Shown here piece by piece: positions 9,468-18,443 of a stretch of DNA of 64,000 nucleotides. Made by a program: the position numbers and the translations under genes. How positions within the stretch are numbered: the stretch's first letter is position 1; each line of letters begins with the position of its first letter. The notes below the pieces were generated by a model. It was not told the origin of the DNA. It was given only the letters and a program-made list of their open reading frames with translations, and searched no databases. Source of the stretch: Kolteria novifilia (lineage in GTDB: Bacteria; Planctomycetota; Planctomycetia; Kolteriales; Kolteriaceae); NCBI GenBank assembly GCA_007748055.1, contig CP036279.1, forward strand, positions 7,130,001 to 7,194,000, read 5' to 3'.

Positions 9468-10646
9468 ATGCCTTCCAAGCACAACGCCTTCATTCCCGCT
9501 CCCCGCATCCTCCTCGGCCCAGGCCCCAGCGATGTGCCGCCGCGCGTCCTGCAGGCGATGGCCACGCCCCTTGTCGGCCACCTCGATCCGTCGTTCCTCT
9601 CCCTAATGAACGCCGTTCAGGATGGCCTCCGCGGGCTCTTCCGTACTGACAATCAGATGACACTCGCGATCAGCGGTACCGGTTCCGCCGGGATGGAGAC
9701 CTGTATCGTCAATTTGATCGAGCCCGGAGACTCGATGCTCGTCTGCGTCAACGGAGTTTTCGGCAAGCGGATGACCGATGTCGCCGAGCGGGCCGGCGCC
9801 GAGGTCCACGTGCTCGAGCGACCTTGGGGCGAGGTCTTCTCGATCGAGGAGATCGAAGAGGCGCTCGCCAAGCACAAGCCCAAGGCGATGGGCATCGTCC
9901 ACGCCGAAACCTCCACCGGCGCTTGGCAACCCGTCGAGCAACTGGGGGCCCTATGCCGCGAGCACGACACGCTACTCGTCCTCGACACCGTCACGTCACT
10001 CGGCGGCGTCCCGGTCGAGATCGACGAATGGGACGTCGATGCCGTCTACAGCGGCACGCAGAAGTGTCTCTCCTGCCCACCCGGACTGGCTCCTGTCTCG
10101 TTCAGCTCCCGAGCGATGCACGCGATCACCAACCGCCAGCGGAAGGTGCAAAGCTGGTATCTCGACATCAACATGCTCGCGAACTATTGGGGAACGGAGC
10201 GGGCCTACCACCACACCGCGCCTATCACGATGAACTACGCTCTCTACGAGTCACTTCGCACGATCTTCGAGGAAGGGCTCGAAGCTCGCTGGGCGCGGCA
10301 CGACCTCAACCACCGGGCCCTCAAAGCCGGGATCCACGCGCTCGGCATGAGGTACACCGCCGCCGAGGGTCACCAACTCCCAACGCTCAACGCCGTCAGC
10401 ATCCCCGATGGGGTCGACGACGCCGCGGTCCGAATGACGCTGCTCGAGGACTTCGGCATCGAGATCGGCGGCGGACTCGGAGCCTTCAAGGGCAAGGCCT
10501 GGCGGATCGGCCTGATGGGACACAGTTCGCGAAAGAGCAACGTATTCCTCGTCCTCTCGGCCCTCGAGCAAGTGCTCCGCAAGCAAGGGCACACCGTCGA
10601 ACCGGGGGCGGCCGTCGCCGCGGCGAGCAACGTCTATGACTCCTGA
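9468..10646 (+). CDS. Class V aminotransferase (alanine-glyoxylate / serine-glyoxylate type)
   Basis: A 392-residue PLP enzyme of the AGT/SPT group. I use the ATG at 9468 because the family begins with a short N-arm followed by LLGPGPSDV, and upstream residues of the longer frame overlap the previous gene. PLP contacts include SGTGSAGMET (69-78) and the strand LLVLDTVTSLGG; the Schiff-base lysine is Lys199 in SGTQKCLSCPPG. These enzymes transfer an amino group from alanine or serine to glyoxylate, giving glycine. Its last 11 bases overlap the start of nnrD, so the two are probably translated together. Confidence 0.9.
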   Translation: MPSKHNAFIPAPRILLGPGPSDVPPRVLQAMATPLVGHLDPSFLSLMNAVQDGLRGLFRTDNQMTLAISGTGSAGMETCIVNLIEPGDSMLVCVNGVFGKRMTDVAERAGAEVHVLERPWGEVFSIEEIEEALAKHKPKAMGIVHAETSTGAWQPVEQLGALCREHDTLLVLDTVTSLGGVPVEIDEWDVDAVYSGTQKCLSCPPGLAPVSFSSRAMHAITNRQRKVQSWYLDINMLANYWGTERAYHHTAPITMNYALYESLRTIFEEGLEARWARHDLNHRALKAGIHALGMRYTAAEGHQLPTLNAVSIPDGVDDAAVRMTLLEDFGIEIGGGLGAFKGKAWRIGLMGHSSRKSNVFLVLSALEQVLRKQGHTVEPGAAVAAASNVYDS

Positions 10647-11535
10647 GTTCCGACAGCCTTTCTCGTTGGGCGACGCCATGCGACGCGTGACCGAACTGCC
10701 GCCAATCGGCGAACGCGATCCCCAAGGGCACAAGGGAACGTACGGACGCGTTCTGATCGTCGCGGGCAGTCGCGGCATGTCGGGCGCGGGAGCGCTTTCG
10801 GGACAGGGAGCGCTTCGGTCTGGAGCCGGCTTGGTCACCGTCGCGTGTCCCGATGTCGTCGCTCCCATCGTCGCCGGCGTCGATCCGTGCTACTTGACGC
10901 TTTGGCTCCCCTCGGATCGGCAGGGACGCGTCACGGCCCAGGCTTACGACAAGCTTCGCGGCCGCAAGGATGACGTGATCGCCGTCGGTCCCGGCATGGG
11001 GGCGAGCCCGGCCCTTCGCCGACTGGTCCTATCGCTTCTCGCCCACGCCTCGGCGCCATTGGTGATCGATGCCGATGGGCTCAACGTCCTGGCCGGGCAC
11101 ATCGAGCCACTTGCCGGCCGCGCAGCGGCGACCATCCTCACCCCACATCCCGGAGAGTTCAGCCGTCTCACCGGGCGTTCGATCGCCGCGATCCAAGCCG
11201 ACCGCGAAGAGATGGCCGCCAGGTTCGCGAAAGAGCATGGTGTCGTGCTTGTATTGAAGGGACCGGGAACCGTCATCACCGATGGTACCTCGCTCGCGGT
11301 CAACGACACCGGCAATCCGGGCATGGGAACGGGAGGCTCGGGCGACGTCCTCACCGGCATCATCGCGGCACTCTTGGGGCAGGGGTTCGAGCCCTTCGAC
11401 GCCGCGCGACTTGGGGTCTATCTGCATGGCCGCGCCGGCGACCTCGCCGCGGAGGATATCGGGATGATCTCGATGACGCCGGTCGATCTGCTCGCTTGGC
11501 TACCGCAAGCGTTCTTGGAACTCGCCACCCCGTGA
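10636..11535 (+). CDS. nnrD: ADP-dependent NAD(P)H-hydrate dehydratase
   Basis: A 299-residue protein covering only the C-terminal YjeF-type kinase-fold domain, so the epimerase (NnrE) must be encoded elsewhere. It repairs hydrated NAD(P)H using ADP or ATP. Diagnostic segments are HKGTYGRVLIVAGS with G-A near the N-terminus, VIDADGLN, LTPHPGEFSRL and the nucleotide-binding NPGMGTGGSGDVLTGII. The ATG at 10636 lies inside the aminotransferase gene (11-base overlap). It converges on the TPR-protein gene, with 4 bases between stop codons. Confidence 0.94.
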   Translation: MTPEFRQPFSLGDAMRRVTELPPIGERDPQGHKGTYGRVLIVAGSRGMSGAGALSGQGALRSGAGLVTVACPDVVAPIVAGVDPCYLTLWLPSDRQGRVTAQAYDKLRGRKDDVIAVGPGMGASPALRRLVLSLLAHASAPLVIDADGLNVLAGHIEPLAGRAAATILTPHPGEFSRLTGRSIAAIQADREEMAARFAKEHGVVLVLKGPGTVITDGTSLAVNDTGNPGMGTGGSGDVLTGIIAALLGQGFEPFDAARLGVYLHGRAGDLAAEDIGMISMTPVDLLAWLPQAFLELATP

Positions 11536-11539
11536 GCGA

Positions 11540-11974
11540 CTACATGCCCAGCACGTCTGGGCTCACGGGAAGGTCGGGGCTGTAGCCGTAGGTCTCGGCC
11601 TGTCCGAAGTCGGCCTTGGCAAGTTCCCGTTCGCCGAGGGCTTCGTAGGAGAGAGCGCGGTAGTGGTAGGGATAGGACAGCGTGGGCGAAAACGCGATCG
11701 CCGCGGTGAAGTCGGCAATCGCTTGCTCAAAGGCTCCCGCGTCGTGGTAAGCCAGCCCGCGAAAGATCAGGCAATAGGTCGAGGCGGGGGCCTGGCTCAG
11801 CGAGACGGTGAAATCGGCGATCGCCCGTCGGATGTCGTGGTCGGCTTGATGGGCGATCCCACGCACGAGATAGAGCCCCGCGTTGGTGGGAAAGTTCTTG
11901 AGCGACTCGGTGTAGGCCCCGATCTTTCGTTTGAGATCACCGACCCGCACGAATTGTTCGATGATCGCTCGCAT
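11540..11974 (-). CDS. Small tetratricopeptide-repeat protein
   Basis: A 144-residue soluble protein made of about three TPR units: GLYLVRGIAHQADHDIRRAI, TYCLIFRGLAYHDAGAFEQAI and YPYHYRALSYEALGERELAK each show the helix-turn-helix spacing with Ala/Gly at small positions. No signal peptide or catalytic domain is present, so it is probably a protein-interaction module. It lies tail-to-tail with nnrD; the partner is unknown. Confidence 0.75.
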   Translation of the reverse strand: MRAIIEQFVRVGDLKRKIGAYTESLKNFPTNAGLYLVRGIAHQADHDIRRAIADFTVSLSQAPASTYCLIFRGLAYHDAGAFEQAIADFTAAIAFSPTLSYPYHYRALSYEALGERELAKADFGQAETYGYSPDLPVSPDVLGM

Positions 11975-12115
11975 GACGCACCAAGGGCCTCGCAGTACTC
12001 GTCTTGAAGGACGCGATCGTCACCGAGAGCACGACGCCGCTATCGTACCATTTCCCAAAGGCGTCCCAAACCCGATTGCACCCCCGGTCACATCTCCGAT
12101 GGGACATCCGTGCCA

Positions 12116-12352
12116 TCAGCGTAGGGCCGGTCCATGGGAGGGGACTTCCCATTCGAGTGGTTCCTGTCCCTTGCCGTCGGCCTGGTTCGAGTTCCGCGAC
12201 TTGTGGCCATCATAGGCAGGCGACTTCGTCAGGAAGGGATCGGCGAAGAACTTCGTCATCGATCCCCAGACGGGGCCCTTCGTCTCGCCGTCTTGAGCAC
12301 ACCCGACAGACAGCGAGACCAGCAACGTCACGGCGATGACCGCACGCTTCAT
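12116..12352 (-). CDS. Small predicted lipoprotein
   Basis: A 78-residue protein starting at MKRAVIAVTLL (ATG 12352, AAGGGAT upstream). The N-terminus is a short signal peptide ending in a lipobox, LSVGC, after which about 60 polar residues follow with no recognised domain. It should be exported and lipid-anchored. It lies 141 bases upstream of the TPR gene on the same strand. The function is unknown. Confidence 0.65.
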   Translation of the reverse strand: MKRAVIAVTLLVSLSVGCAQDGETKGPVWGSMTKFFADPFLTKSPAYDGHKSRNSNQADGKGQEPLEWEVPSHGPALR

Positions 12353-12734
12353 GACCGGATCCCTTCGCAACAGAATCGGCACGAACAATCAACGCGAGTC
12401 CGCCAACGCGTCCCCGGCCGGTCTCTCCATCAAATCATGAAATGGGTCAAGGGTAGTGCTCAACGACTCCGCACACGATCACCCCCCATGAATACCCAGG
12501 CAAAGGTCCCCACCAGGGTAAGCACGTAGTCTCTCACCCACTCCATGTCGCGATCCGATCGTTTCTCCAAATGCGTCAATTCGTCGCCGCAACGGGTTTA
12601 TCGGCTCCAACGACCTATTTGCTCGCAAGGGTAGACCATTGGGCCCATCGTACTCGGTGGATGGGACTCTCGCAAAGAGGCTTCGACTTGGCGCGATCGT
12701 GGAGGAAGATGTGTTAGGTAGGCGGTCAAGAAAA

Positions 12735-12767
12735 TGAAACGGCCACCCGCACTGGGTGGCCGTTTCA
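12735..12767 (-). terminator. Perfect 14-bp hairpin with a U-tract on the minus strand, without an assigned gene
   Basis: The arms TGAAACGGCCACCC and GGGTGGCCGTTTCA pair perfectly around a 5-base loop. Read on the minus strand the hairpin is followed at once by TTTTCTTG, as in a Rho-independent terminator. No minus-strand gene ends nearby: the next upstream coding region on that strand starts beyond 13584. It may therefore end a short untranslated RNA from about 12780-13000. Confidence 0.65.
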
Positions 12768-13446
12768 CGAGAGAGATAGGCGTCTTCAACAAGTCAGATC
12801 ATGGTGTCGTGTCTTGCTGTGGTTGACTCGCGAATCCGTCCTCCCTCTTGCCTGCGTGGTCTGAATCAAGCTGGTCTCGTCGTGGTGCTAGTCTAAAGAT
12901 CAATCGTCATGGTGCCTGGTCATTGCTGCTTGGTGCGAATCACAGGTGCTGAAGATTGAGACCCCCGTCATCCCCTCTCGAGGAACGATTCAAACCACCA
13001 TCGAACATCCCTGGTGTCCACTCCTAGGGAGCGCCATGATCCAGGGACATCTCCTTGTCCCTGTGCCAGGGCGCGCCCTATGGATGGGAACGCCGCATCC
13101 GTCATCCTAAGGTCCAACTCGTCCGTCAGCCCGTTCTGCCTTTGTGCTTCTGTCAGGAGTCGCCCCCGGCACCGGATGAGGTTGCCGAGTTGATCGACCT
13201 TCCATTGCAGCAGCCGTGCCAAAACGAGGCGACGAACTCGCCCGATTGCCGCAACTCACTTGATAATGGACGGTTAGCGAAACAAAAAACTCTCTGAGCC
13301 ACGAACATCGCGTTCCGGCGGCACTTGAGTTGGAAGATGTTGCCCTAACCGCTTTGTAAAAGATGCAATCCTCCCGCTTGCCAAAACCACCGACTCGGCA
13401 AGCAAGCTGGGAGAGCTAGCGGCCACAGAGGTCGATTCGGCGATTT

Positions 13447-13543
13447 GCAAGCTTGTTCCCAAAAGCCTCGTCCCCGAATCGTGCGGGGAGTGTGCCAAAT
13501 CGGAGGCGTTTCCCGCATGCCCACGGCGAGCGTGGTGATGGCA
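13447..13543 (+). repeat. Dispersed repeat, family 2 (related to 52161-52320)
   Basis: This segment aligns with 52161-52256: both run from GCAAG(C)TT.GTTCC through TCGTGCGG.GAG and TTTCCCGCATGCCCACGGCG, with substitutions and few indels. The GCATGCCCACGGC...GTGG part can form a small hairpin. It lies in a non-coding stretch just upstream of the aldose epimerase stop codon. Confidence 0.7.
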
Positions 13544-13584
13544 CCCAGGAGGTCTGTTCGGCGATGGATGAACCAATCAAGGCA

Positions 13585-14598
13585 CTAGGCGTCGTCGAGC
13601 GTCTGGACGGAGTAGACGATGCTCGCTTCGCGACGCTGACCGGGTTCGAGATGCCATAGGCCTGGCTCGAACGCGACGTCGTCGCGACCCTCGAGGTTGA
13701 TCGCGTCGGTCACGCAGGTGTAGGGCTCGATGCAGACCGCTTCGCCATGCTTGGGCGTGAAGACGACCGCGAAGTTGAACTCCGGTCCGTGCGTCATCTC
13801 CAACGCCACCCTAGATTGGGTGTCCTCGATCCGGTGGGAGATGGTTCCGTCGGGTCCGGCCACCAGCCCCGTGAAGACGTCGTCGAACGACCGCTCGCCC
13901 AAGGGACGCCCGACCCGAAGATCGGCGTCGCCCGCGACCGGCGTCATCTTGCCGGTGGGCAAGGTCTCCTCGAGCTCGACCAGTTGCTCCGCGGGGACGG
14001 TGATCTTGCAGGCGTCCTTCGGCGTCGACGGCTTCAGCGGAAAACGGAAGTAGGGATGCGTGCCCAATCCGAAGGGAAGCACGCCCTCGCCCGTGTTCTC
14101 GACGCGAAAGTGCGACGAGAGCTCCCGTCCCCTCAGGCGGTAGGTGACCGAAAGCTTGAAGTCCGACGGCCACAGCGGAAGCGCTTCCGGCAGATCCTGA
14201 CTGAGCTGGAACTCACCCAGCACCCACGCGCCGTCTTCGCTCGAGGCGCCACTGGCGACCCGCCAACGACGATCGAACGCAAGTCCATGGATTGCATTCT
14301 TGTCGTGATCGTTCCGCGGTAGCTCGAACTCTTGTCCGGCATACCCGTACCGCCCCGCGCGAATCCGATTGGGAAAGGGAGCTAACACAGGAATACCATG
14401 GTGCGTCACGCGAGCACCCGGCGATGGGAACCCCGGCTCATAGTAGAGAATGTCGTAGATCTTGTTGGAGATCTCGCAGACGAACTCGTAGCAGTCGAAG
14501 CCGAGGTTTGGCAGCACGCTTGCTCGTGTCTTGGCCTCGTCATCCACCATGGTGACGTGCGTCGTCGCTCCCTCGCCGGACGTTTCGATGTGGAACAT
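13585..14598 (-). CDS. Aldose 1-epimerase (galactose mutarotase family)
   Basis: A 337-residue beta-sandwich protein of the aldose 1-epimerase family, which interconverts the alpha and beta anomers of hexoses. The general acid region GLGTHPYFRFPL holds the conserved histidine, and the catalytic base is probably the glutamate in VCIEPYTCVTDAIN. PNRIRAGRY near residue 75 and the NAIHGLAFDRRW segment also match. There is no signal peptide, so it is cytosolic. It is a single gene, with 387 bases between it and the GH2-like gene upstream. Confidence 0.88.
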   Translation of the reverse strand: MFHIETSGEGATTHVTMVDDEAKTRASVLPNLGFDCYEFVCEISNKIYDILYYEPGFPSPGARVTHHGIPVLAPFPNRIRAGRYGYAGQEFELPRNDHDKNAIHGLAFDRRWRVASGASSEDGAWVLGEFQLSQDLPEALPLWPSDFKLSVTYRLRGRELSSHFRVENTGEGVLPFGLGTHPYFRFPLKPSTPKDACKITVPAEQLVELEETLPTGKMTPVAGDADLRVGRPLGERSFDDVFTGLVAGPDGTISHRIEDTQSRVALEMTHGPEFNFAVVFTPKHGEAVCIEPYTCVTDAINLEGRDDVAFEPGLWHLEPGQRREASIVYSVQTLDDA

Positions 14599-14900
14599 GC
14601 CTCGTCTCCCATGATGAGCTTTTCTTCCCTGAACTTCAGAGGGCCACTATAGGAAGCAACGCAGGACCGACCAAGGAACGATCAACCGTCACAGTCGGTT
14701 CGGAAAGCCTTCGAAGGGCTATTTGCTCGCGACGTTCGCGCGTGAAACAATCCAGTAGCGACGCGATGTTGCCGATCACTTCGGTATCGGCGGATGCAAC
14801 GGGATTGACCTGCGACCGCGACTCCTCTGGCGAAGTGCCTAACGCAAACACCCCCTGGGACTCGACTTCGCGCCGCTAGTTGGGAAACGGCGAAACGAAG

Positions 14901-14930
14901 AGGCACGCTGATCACTCGATCGGCGTGCCT
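14901..14930 (-). terminator. Terminator-like hairpin downstream of the GH2-like gene
   Basis: AGGCACGCTGATC pairs with GATCGGCGTGCCT around ACTC (13 pairs with one wobble). On the minus strand it is followed by a modest T-rich stretch (CTTCGTTTC) and lies 55 bases past the GH2-like stop codon. On the plus strand it is also followed by T-rich sequence, so it could work both ways. The rest of the 14599-14985 gap shows nothing I can name. Confidence 0.55.
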
Positions 14931-14985
14931 CCTTCATTTCTTGGCCAGCGATACCACTTTTCAACCGACGCCATTCCCCCCCCTG

Positions 14986-16020
14986 TCACGTCGTCTCGTC
15001 ACCCTCCACCCAACACGGATGCCATCGATGCCGCGCACGCAACGCGGTTGTTGACCGAGCGTTCATCCTCGTCTCCGGAGGAAGCTCCCTTCGCAAGAGC
15101 AAGCCGACGCGATCGCAGAACGCGAGCAGTTCCTCCGGGACCAAGACCCCGCTCACGATGATGCCGTCGAATCGTTCGAGCCAAGCCTGATCAACAAGCG
15201 TCGTGATCGCCTCACCGAGAGCGATACGTTCGAGCCTCGTCGCATCGATCGTGTCCCACTTCGGTTTCAGCGAGCGACCGTTGCAGCGGTAGGCCGCGTC
15301 GCCGACACCAACGATTGCTCGAAAACCGACCTCCCACCGACGTTCCCAGACGACGCGCTGTGGCGTACGAGCCTGTAGCGTCAACTCGTGGCGCGTCGGC
15401 AACCCAAGCGAGCGCGGCATCCAAGGATCAATCTCCAAGGAATCCGCCGTCATCGTGACCCCTCGAACATCGCCGGCGACGGCTCGGTGCTGGGCGATCG
15501 TGCGACCGTCCAAAAGAAGACTCAGGGCGATATCGCCGCGAGCCTCGCAATCGAACGAGACATTCACTGCGCCCAACGAGTCCTCGAGCTGCGTCTGAAG
15601 GTCGACTTCCTCGATCTCGATCAGTCGCGATTCGACCGCGAGCCAGATCCCCCCAATAACCCCAACCTCCTCCTCGAGCCCTTGGCGATCCCAGGTTAGG
15701 ACCAGTTTGTTGCTCGTGCGAACCAGGCGGGAGATCTCGAACCGGGAGGTGCCCCATGGCGAAGAGACATGACCCAGAGACTCGCCGTTGATCAACACCC
15801 GAGGACCGCCCAGAGTGCGGTCGACGTAGAGGACGAGCGACTCGTCCTCGTGGAGTTGGGCGACCCAATTGAAGTTGCGGCAGAGATCGATCTGCGTCGC
15901 TTCCTGGCCAAGCCCCGCGAACGGTATCTTCCCGGGAACGGTGATCGTTGACTGCCGAGCGCCCCCCTCGTCGGTCACGAGTGCCTCCCAGGGACCACGA
16001 AGTCGAATCTGATGCTGCAT
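14986..16020 (-). CDS. Glycoside hydrolase family 2-like protein, reduced catalytic domain
   Basis: A 344-residue protein from ATG 16020 (GGAGAG upstream); the longer frame would run into the divergent neighbour. Residues 1-135 resemble the jelly-roll sugar-binding domain of beta-galactosidases and mannosidases (WVAQLHEDESLVLYVDR, GPRVLINGESLGH, LVLTWDR), and 140-235 the Ig-like domain. Only about 100 residues follow: AYRCNGRSLKPKW resembles the start of the TIM barrel, then a short FDGIIVSGVLVPEELLAFCDRVGLLL piece. The acid/base NE motif and the nucleophile region are missing, so hydrolase activity is unlikely; it may be a binding protein or a decayed enzyme. It is divergent from the DUF726 gene, with 120 bases between. 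Confidence 0.62.
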   Translation of the reverse strand: MQHQIRLRGPWEALVTDEGGARQSTITVPGKIPFAGLGQEATQIDLCRNFNWVAQLHEDESLVLYVDRTLGGPRVLINGESLGHVSSPWGTSRFEISRLVRTSNKLVLTWDRQGLEEEVGVIGGIWLAVESRLIEIEEVDLQTQLEDSLGAVNVSFDCEARGDIALSLLLDGRTIAQHRAVAGDVRGVTMTADSLEIDPWMPRSLGLPTRHELTLQARTPQRVVWERRWEVGFRAIVGVGDAAYRCNGRSLKPKWDTIDATRLERIALGEAITTLVDQAWLERFDGIIVSGVLVPEELLAFCDRVGLLLRRELPPETRMNARSTTALRARHRWHPCWVEGDETT

Positions 16021-16140
16021 CGCTGCGTATCTCTCCGGCAACGCCTTCTCCTCTTCTTCATCCGTCCAGGCGTACAATGCGATGATAGGAACGCCGGCGT
16101 CGCGGCTGCCCGATCGAACCTCCGGAAGTGAGGAATCCTC

Positions 16141-16971
16141 GTGCGACAACTGCTCCCCAACCGGATGCCCTGGTCCCAGGCGAACCCCACGATGGGATCC
16201 CTCGTGGTGACGCCGCCGACCTTCAGGCATCTCGACGATGGACGTGACCGGACTCCCGAGCGCAGGCTGGTGATCGTTCAAGGCTACCTCACCGCCAGGC
16301 CCAACCCGAGTGCGGACCAACTCGCCATCCGCGCGATTCGCGAAGCGGGTTGGCGAGGGGGCATTGAGCGTTTTCGATGGCAAGCGGGTCATACGGGCGA
16401 GATCGCGATGCAGTTGATTCCCTTGGCAGCAACCGCGGTGCTGAGCCCGCGTCCCGTCACGCCGCTAAAGGCGCTGCAAGCCGCTCGACTGGCGGCTCTT
16501 TGCGGAACTTTCGCGGCGCACTGGAAGTGGGCGTGCCTCCGCGCGGACTGGGCCGGTCGACGTCTCGCGGAAGCGATCGAACGTCGGCGAGCGGAACACC
16601 CCGGCGAGGAGTTGCAGTTCGTCGGTTTCTCCCTCGGGTGTCGCGTTCTCTATCGAGCGATGCACCGGCTCGCGTGCCAATCGTCACCGACGATCGAACA
16701 GGTTCACCTCTTCGGAGGCGCTCACTCCCGACGCGCGGACTGGGAGACCGCGCTACAGACCGTTCGCGGCGGCATCAGCAACTATTACTCGGCCAACGAT
16801 CGGGTCCTGAACTATCTCTACCGCATGATGGAGTGGAACACACCGATGGGACTCAAGCCGATCATCACCGAGGATCTCCGCATCGAGAACGTCGACACCG
16901 CGACCACGTTTCCAGGTCACCATCGCTACGAAGAGAGCCTCCACACGTGGCTCAACCTTCGCGATGGCTAG
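16141..16971 (+). CDS. DUF726-like alpha/beta hydrolase
   Basis: A 276-residue protein. GTG 16141 is preferred because GAGGA lies 5 bases upstream. The middle contains a nucleophile elbow G-F-S-L-G (162-166, Ser164) in the context LQFVGFSLGCRVLYRAM, followed by HLFGGAH and a late GHHRYEESLHTW histidine, consistent with an alpha/beta hydrolase of the DUF726/TMCO4 type. A hydrophobic stretch (about 89-125) may associate with the membrane. The substrate is unknown. Its TAG stop codon is the first triplet of a dispersed repeat (16969-17132). Confidence 0.6.
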   Translation: MRQLLPNRMPWSQANPTMGSLVVTPPTFRHLDDGRDRTPERRLVIVQGYLTARPNPSADQLAIRAIREAGWRGGIERFRWQAGHTGEIAMQLIPLAATAVLSPRPVTPLKALQAARLAALCGTFAAHWKWACLRADWAGRRLAEAIERRRAEHPGEELQFVGFSLGCRVLYRAMHRLACQSSPTIEQVHLFGGAHSRRADWETALQTVRGGISNYYSANDRVLNYLYRMMEWNTPMGLKPIITEDLRIENVDTATTFPGHHRYEESLHTWLNLRDG

Positions 16972-17132
16972 CAGTCCGTTGTTTCAAGCGGGCCAAGGCG
17001 AGAACGAGCCATATCGGCCAAGATCAAGGAGAACAAACGCAGGCGAATCTGTAGATTCGTTGAGTTTTTGGACGCCGGGATTGGTCAAATGGGCCGTTCG
17101 TAGCCGGCAGCGAATAGATCACCGGACTGCTA
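16969..17132. repeat. Dispersed palindromic-ended repeat, family 1, copy A
   Basis: A 164-base element whose ends are imperfect inverted repeats: TAGCAGTCCGTTG at the left and CACCGGACTGCTA at the right. It is about 80 % identical by eye to copy B at 35583-35747 with almost no indels. It fills the gap between two convergent genes; the left TAG is the stop of the DUF726 gene and, read on the other strand, the right TAG is the stop of the permease gene. No transposase or target-site duplication is visible, so it resembles a MITE or extragenic palindromic repeat. Confidence 0.8.
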
Positions 17133-18443
17133 GGCTTCGTCCATGCTGTCCAGCGGCGGGATGGGGCGACCGTGGGGATCCTTGCGAGGGCTCTCCAGGA
17201 CGTCGTTGAGTTCTTCCTGTAAGTGGCGGTCGATGAAGTGCTCGACCCGTTCGGCCGGATCGTGAAGATGGTCGAGCGGCAGTTCGACGTTTTCCTCGAG
17301 AAACAACTCCCAAAGGCGGTGGGACCGGACGAGCGAACGGGCCCGGCGACGACCGTCCGGCGTCAAGATGAGCAAGGAACCGCGGCAGTCGAGAAGTCCT
17401 TGCCACCAAAAACCGGCCACCGCCAACCATCCCACGATGCCTCCGCCGGCGGCGCGTAGCGACTCACCCAACCCGATGCCCGCCCCCGAGGTCTTTCCCC
17501 CGGCTCGCTCCTCGGCGCGGTAGATCGTGGCGATGATGTCCTCACCGGAAATGCGAAGCGTCAACGCCAAGTTGTGCCACACCTTGCTCACGACGCCGTA
17601 GCGTGGAGAGAAGAAGACCGCCAGCAGGAACAGCAGTCCCGCGACAACCGACATCATGCCCGCGACCGAGGTGTCGAGCAGAAGTGCTCCGATGTAACCG
17701 AAGAGTGAGGAGAGGAACCCGACCCCCACCGCGACCAGCATCATCGACCAAAGCCGATCGGTGAGCAAATGGGCCGTCGCCGCGGGAACGATCAGCATCG
17801 CGACCACGAGGATTGCCCCAACGGCCTCGAACGAGGTGACGGTGACACCCGCGACCATCGCCATCAAGAGGTAGTGGACCAGCGTCGCACTGATTCCCAT
17901 CGACGTCGCGAGGTCCGGATCGAAGGAGACGAGCTTCAGTTCCTTCCAGAAGATGTTCACGAACAGGAGCACGACGATGAGTACCGATCCCATGGTGCCG
18001 ACCGCGGGGGGAACTTCGAAGCCGAGGAAAGGCTGGGTCGTGAGCGGCACCGCGTCAATCAATCCGTAGAGAACGCAGCCCGGATCGAGATCGACACTGT
18101 GAATCGCCGAGACCATGATCACGCCGATCGCGAAGAGGGACGTGAAGACCACCCCCAGGCTCGCGTCCTCGGTGACACCCCCACGATGAATCAGTTGCGT
18201 GAGAAACGCGGTTAGGACGCCAATGCCCATCGCACCAAGGAAGATGGGAAAAGAGGCGATCTTACCCGTGAGCAGAAAGGCGATCGCGATCCCCGGCAAG
18301 ATCGCGTGGCTGATCGCGTCACCGAGCAGACTCATGCGACGCAGCAACAAATAGCAGCCCAGAATCGCGCACGAGGCGTTCGACAAGGTTCCGACCGCGA
18401 TGGTCCACCACGCCGCCAAGAAGTCCGAAGTTGTCAGACTCAT
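17130..18443 (-). CDS. Metal ABC transporter permease fused to a DtxR/MntR-like repressor domain
   Basis: A 437-residue protein from ATG 18443 (GGAGGAG upstream). Residues 1-285 are a ZnuB/MntB-type permease with about eight membrane segments. Residues 293-437 read as a full DtxR/MntR-like module: a winged helix beginning EDIIATIYRAEE, then LTPDGRRRA, SHRLWELFL, DPAERVEHF and finally the PHGRPIP signature. Candidate metal ligands are His375, His394, Glu398, Glu401 and His402. Fusion of permease and repressor is known from chlamydial YtgCR, where the repressor part is released to control its own operon; the same may happen here. The start overlaps the upstream permease gene by 4 bases (ATGA). 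Confidence 0.88.
   Translation of the reverse strand: MSLTTSDFLAAWWTIAVGTLSNASCAILGCYLLLRRMSLLGDAISHAILPGIAIAFLLTGKIASFPIFLGAMGIGVLTAFLTQLIHRGGVTEDASLGVVFTSLFAIGVIMVSAIHSVDLDPGCVLYGLIDAVPLTTQPFLGFEVPPAVGTMGSVLIVVLLFVNIFWKELKLVSFDPDLATSMGISATLVHYLLMAMVAGVTVTSFEAVGAILVVAMLIVPAATAHLLTDRLWSMMLVAVGVGFLSSLFGYIGALLLDTSVAGMMSVVAGLLFLLAVFFSPRYGVVSKVWHNLALTLRISGEDIIATIYRAEERAGGKTSGAGIGLGESLRAAGGGIVGWLAVAGFWWQGLLDCRGSLLILTPDGRRRARSLVRSHRLWELFLEENVELPLDHLHDPAERVEHFIDRHLQEELNDVLESPRKDPHGRPIPPLDSMDEA

Larger units (their letters stand above)
12353..13584. other. 1.2 kb non-coding stretch
   Basis: No convincing gene is visible. An 84-codon minus-strand frame at 12968-13222 has some protein-like composition but no ribosome binding site or family. 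The stretch does hold a strong, isolated intrinsic terminator (12735-12767) and one member of a dispersed repeat (13447-13543), both listed separately. The AT content is somewhat higher than in the flanking genes. Confidence 0.5.

Noticed and set aside
12968-13222. 84-codon minus-strand frame
   Set aside because: No ribosome binding site, no recognisable family, and the frame lies in repeat-bearing non-coding DNA.
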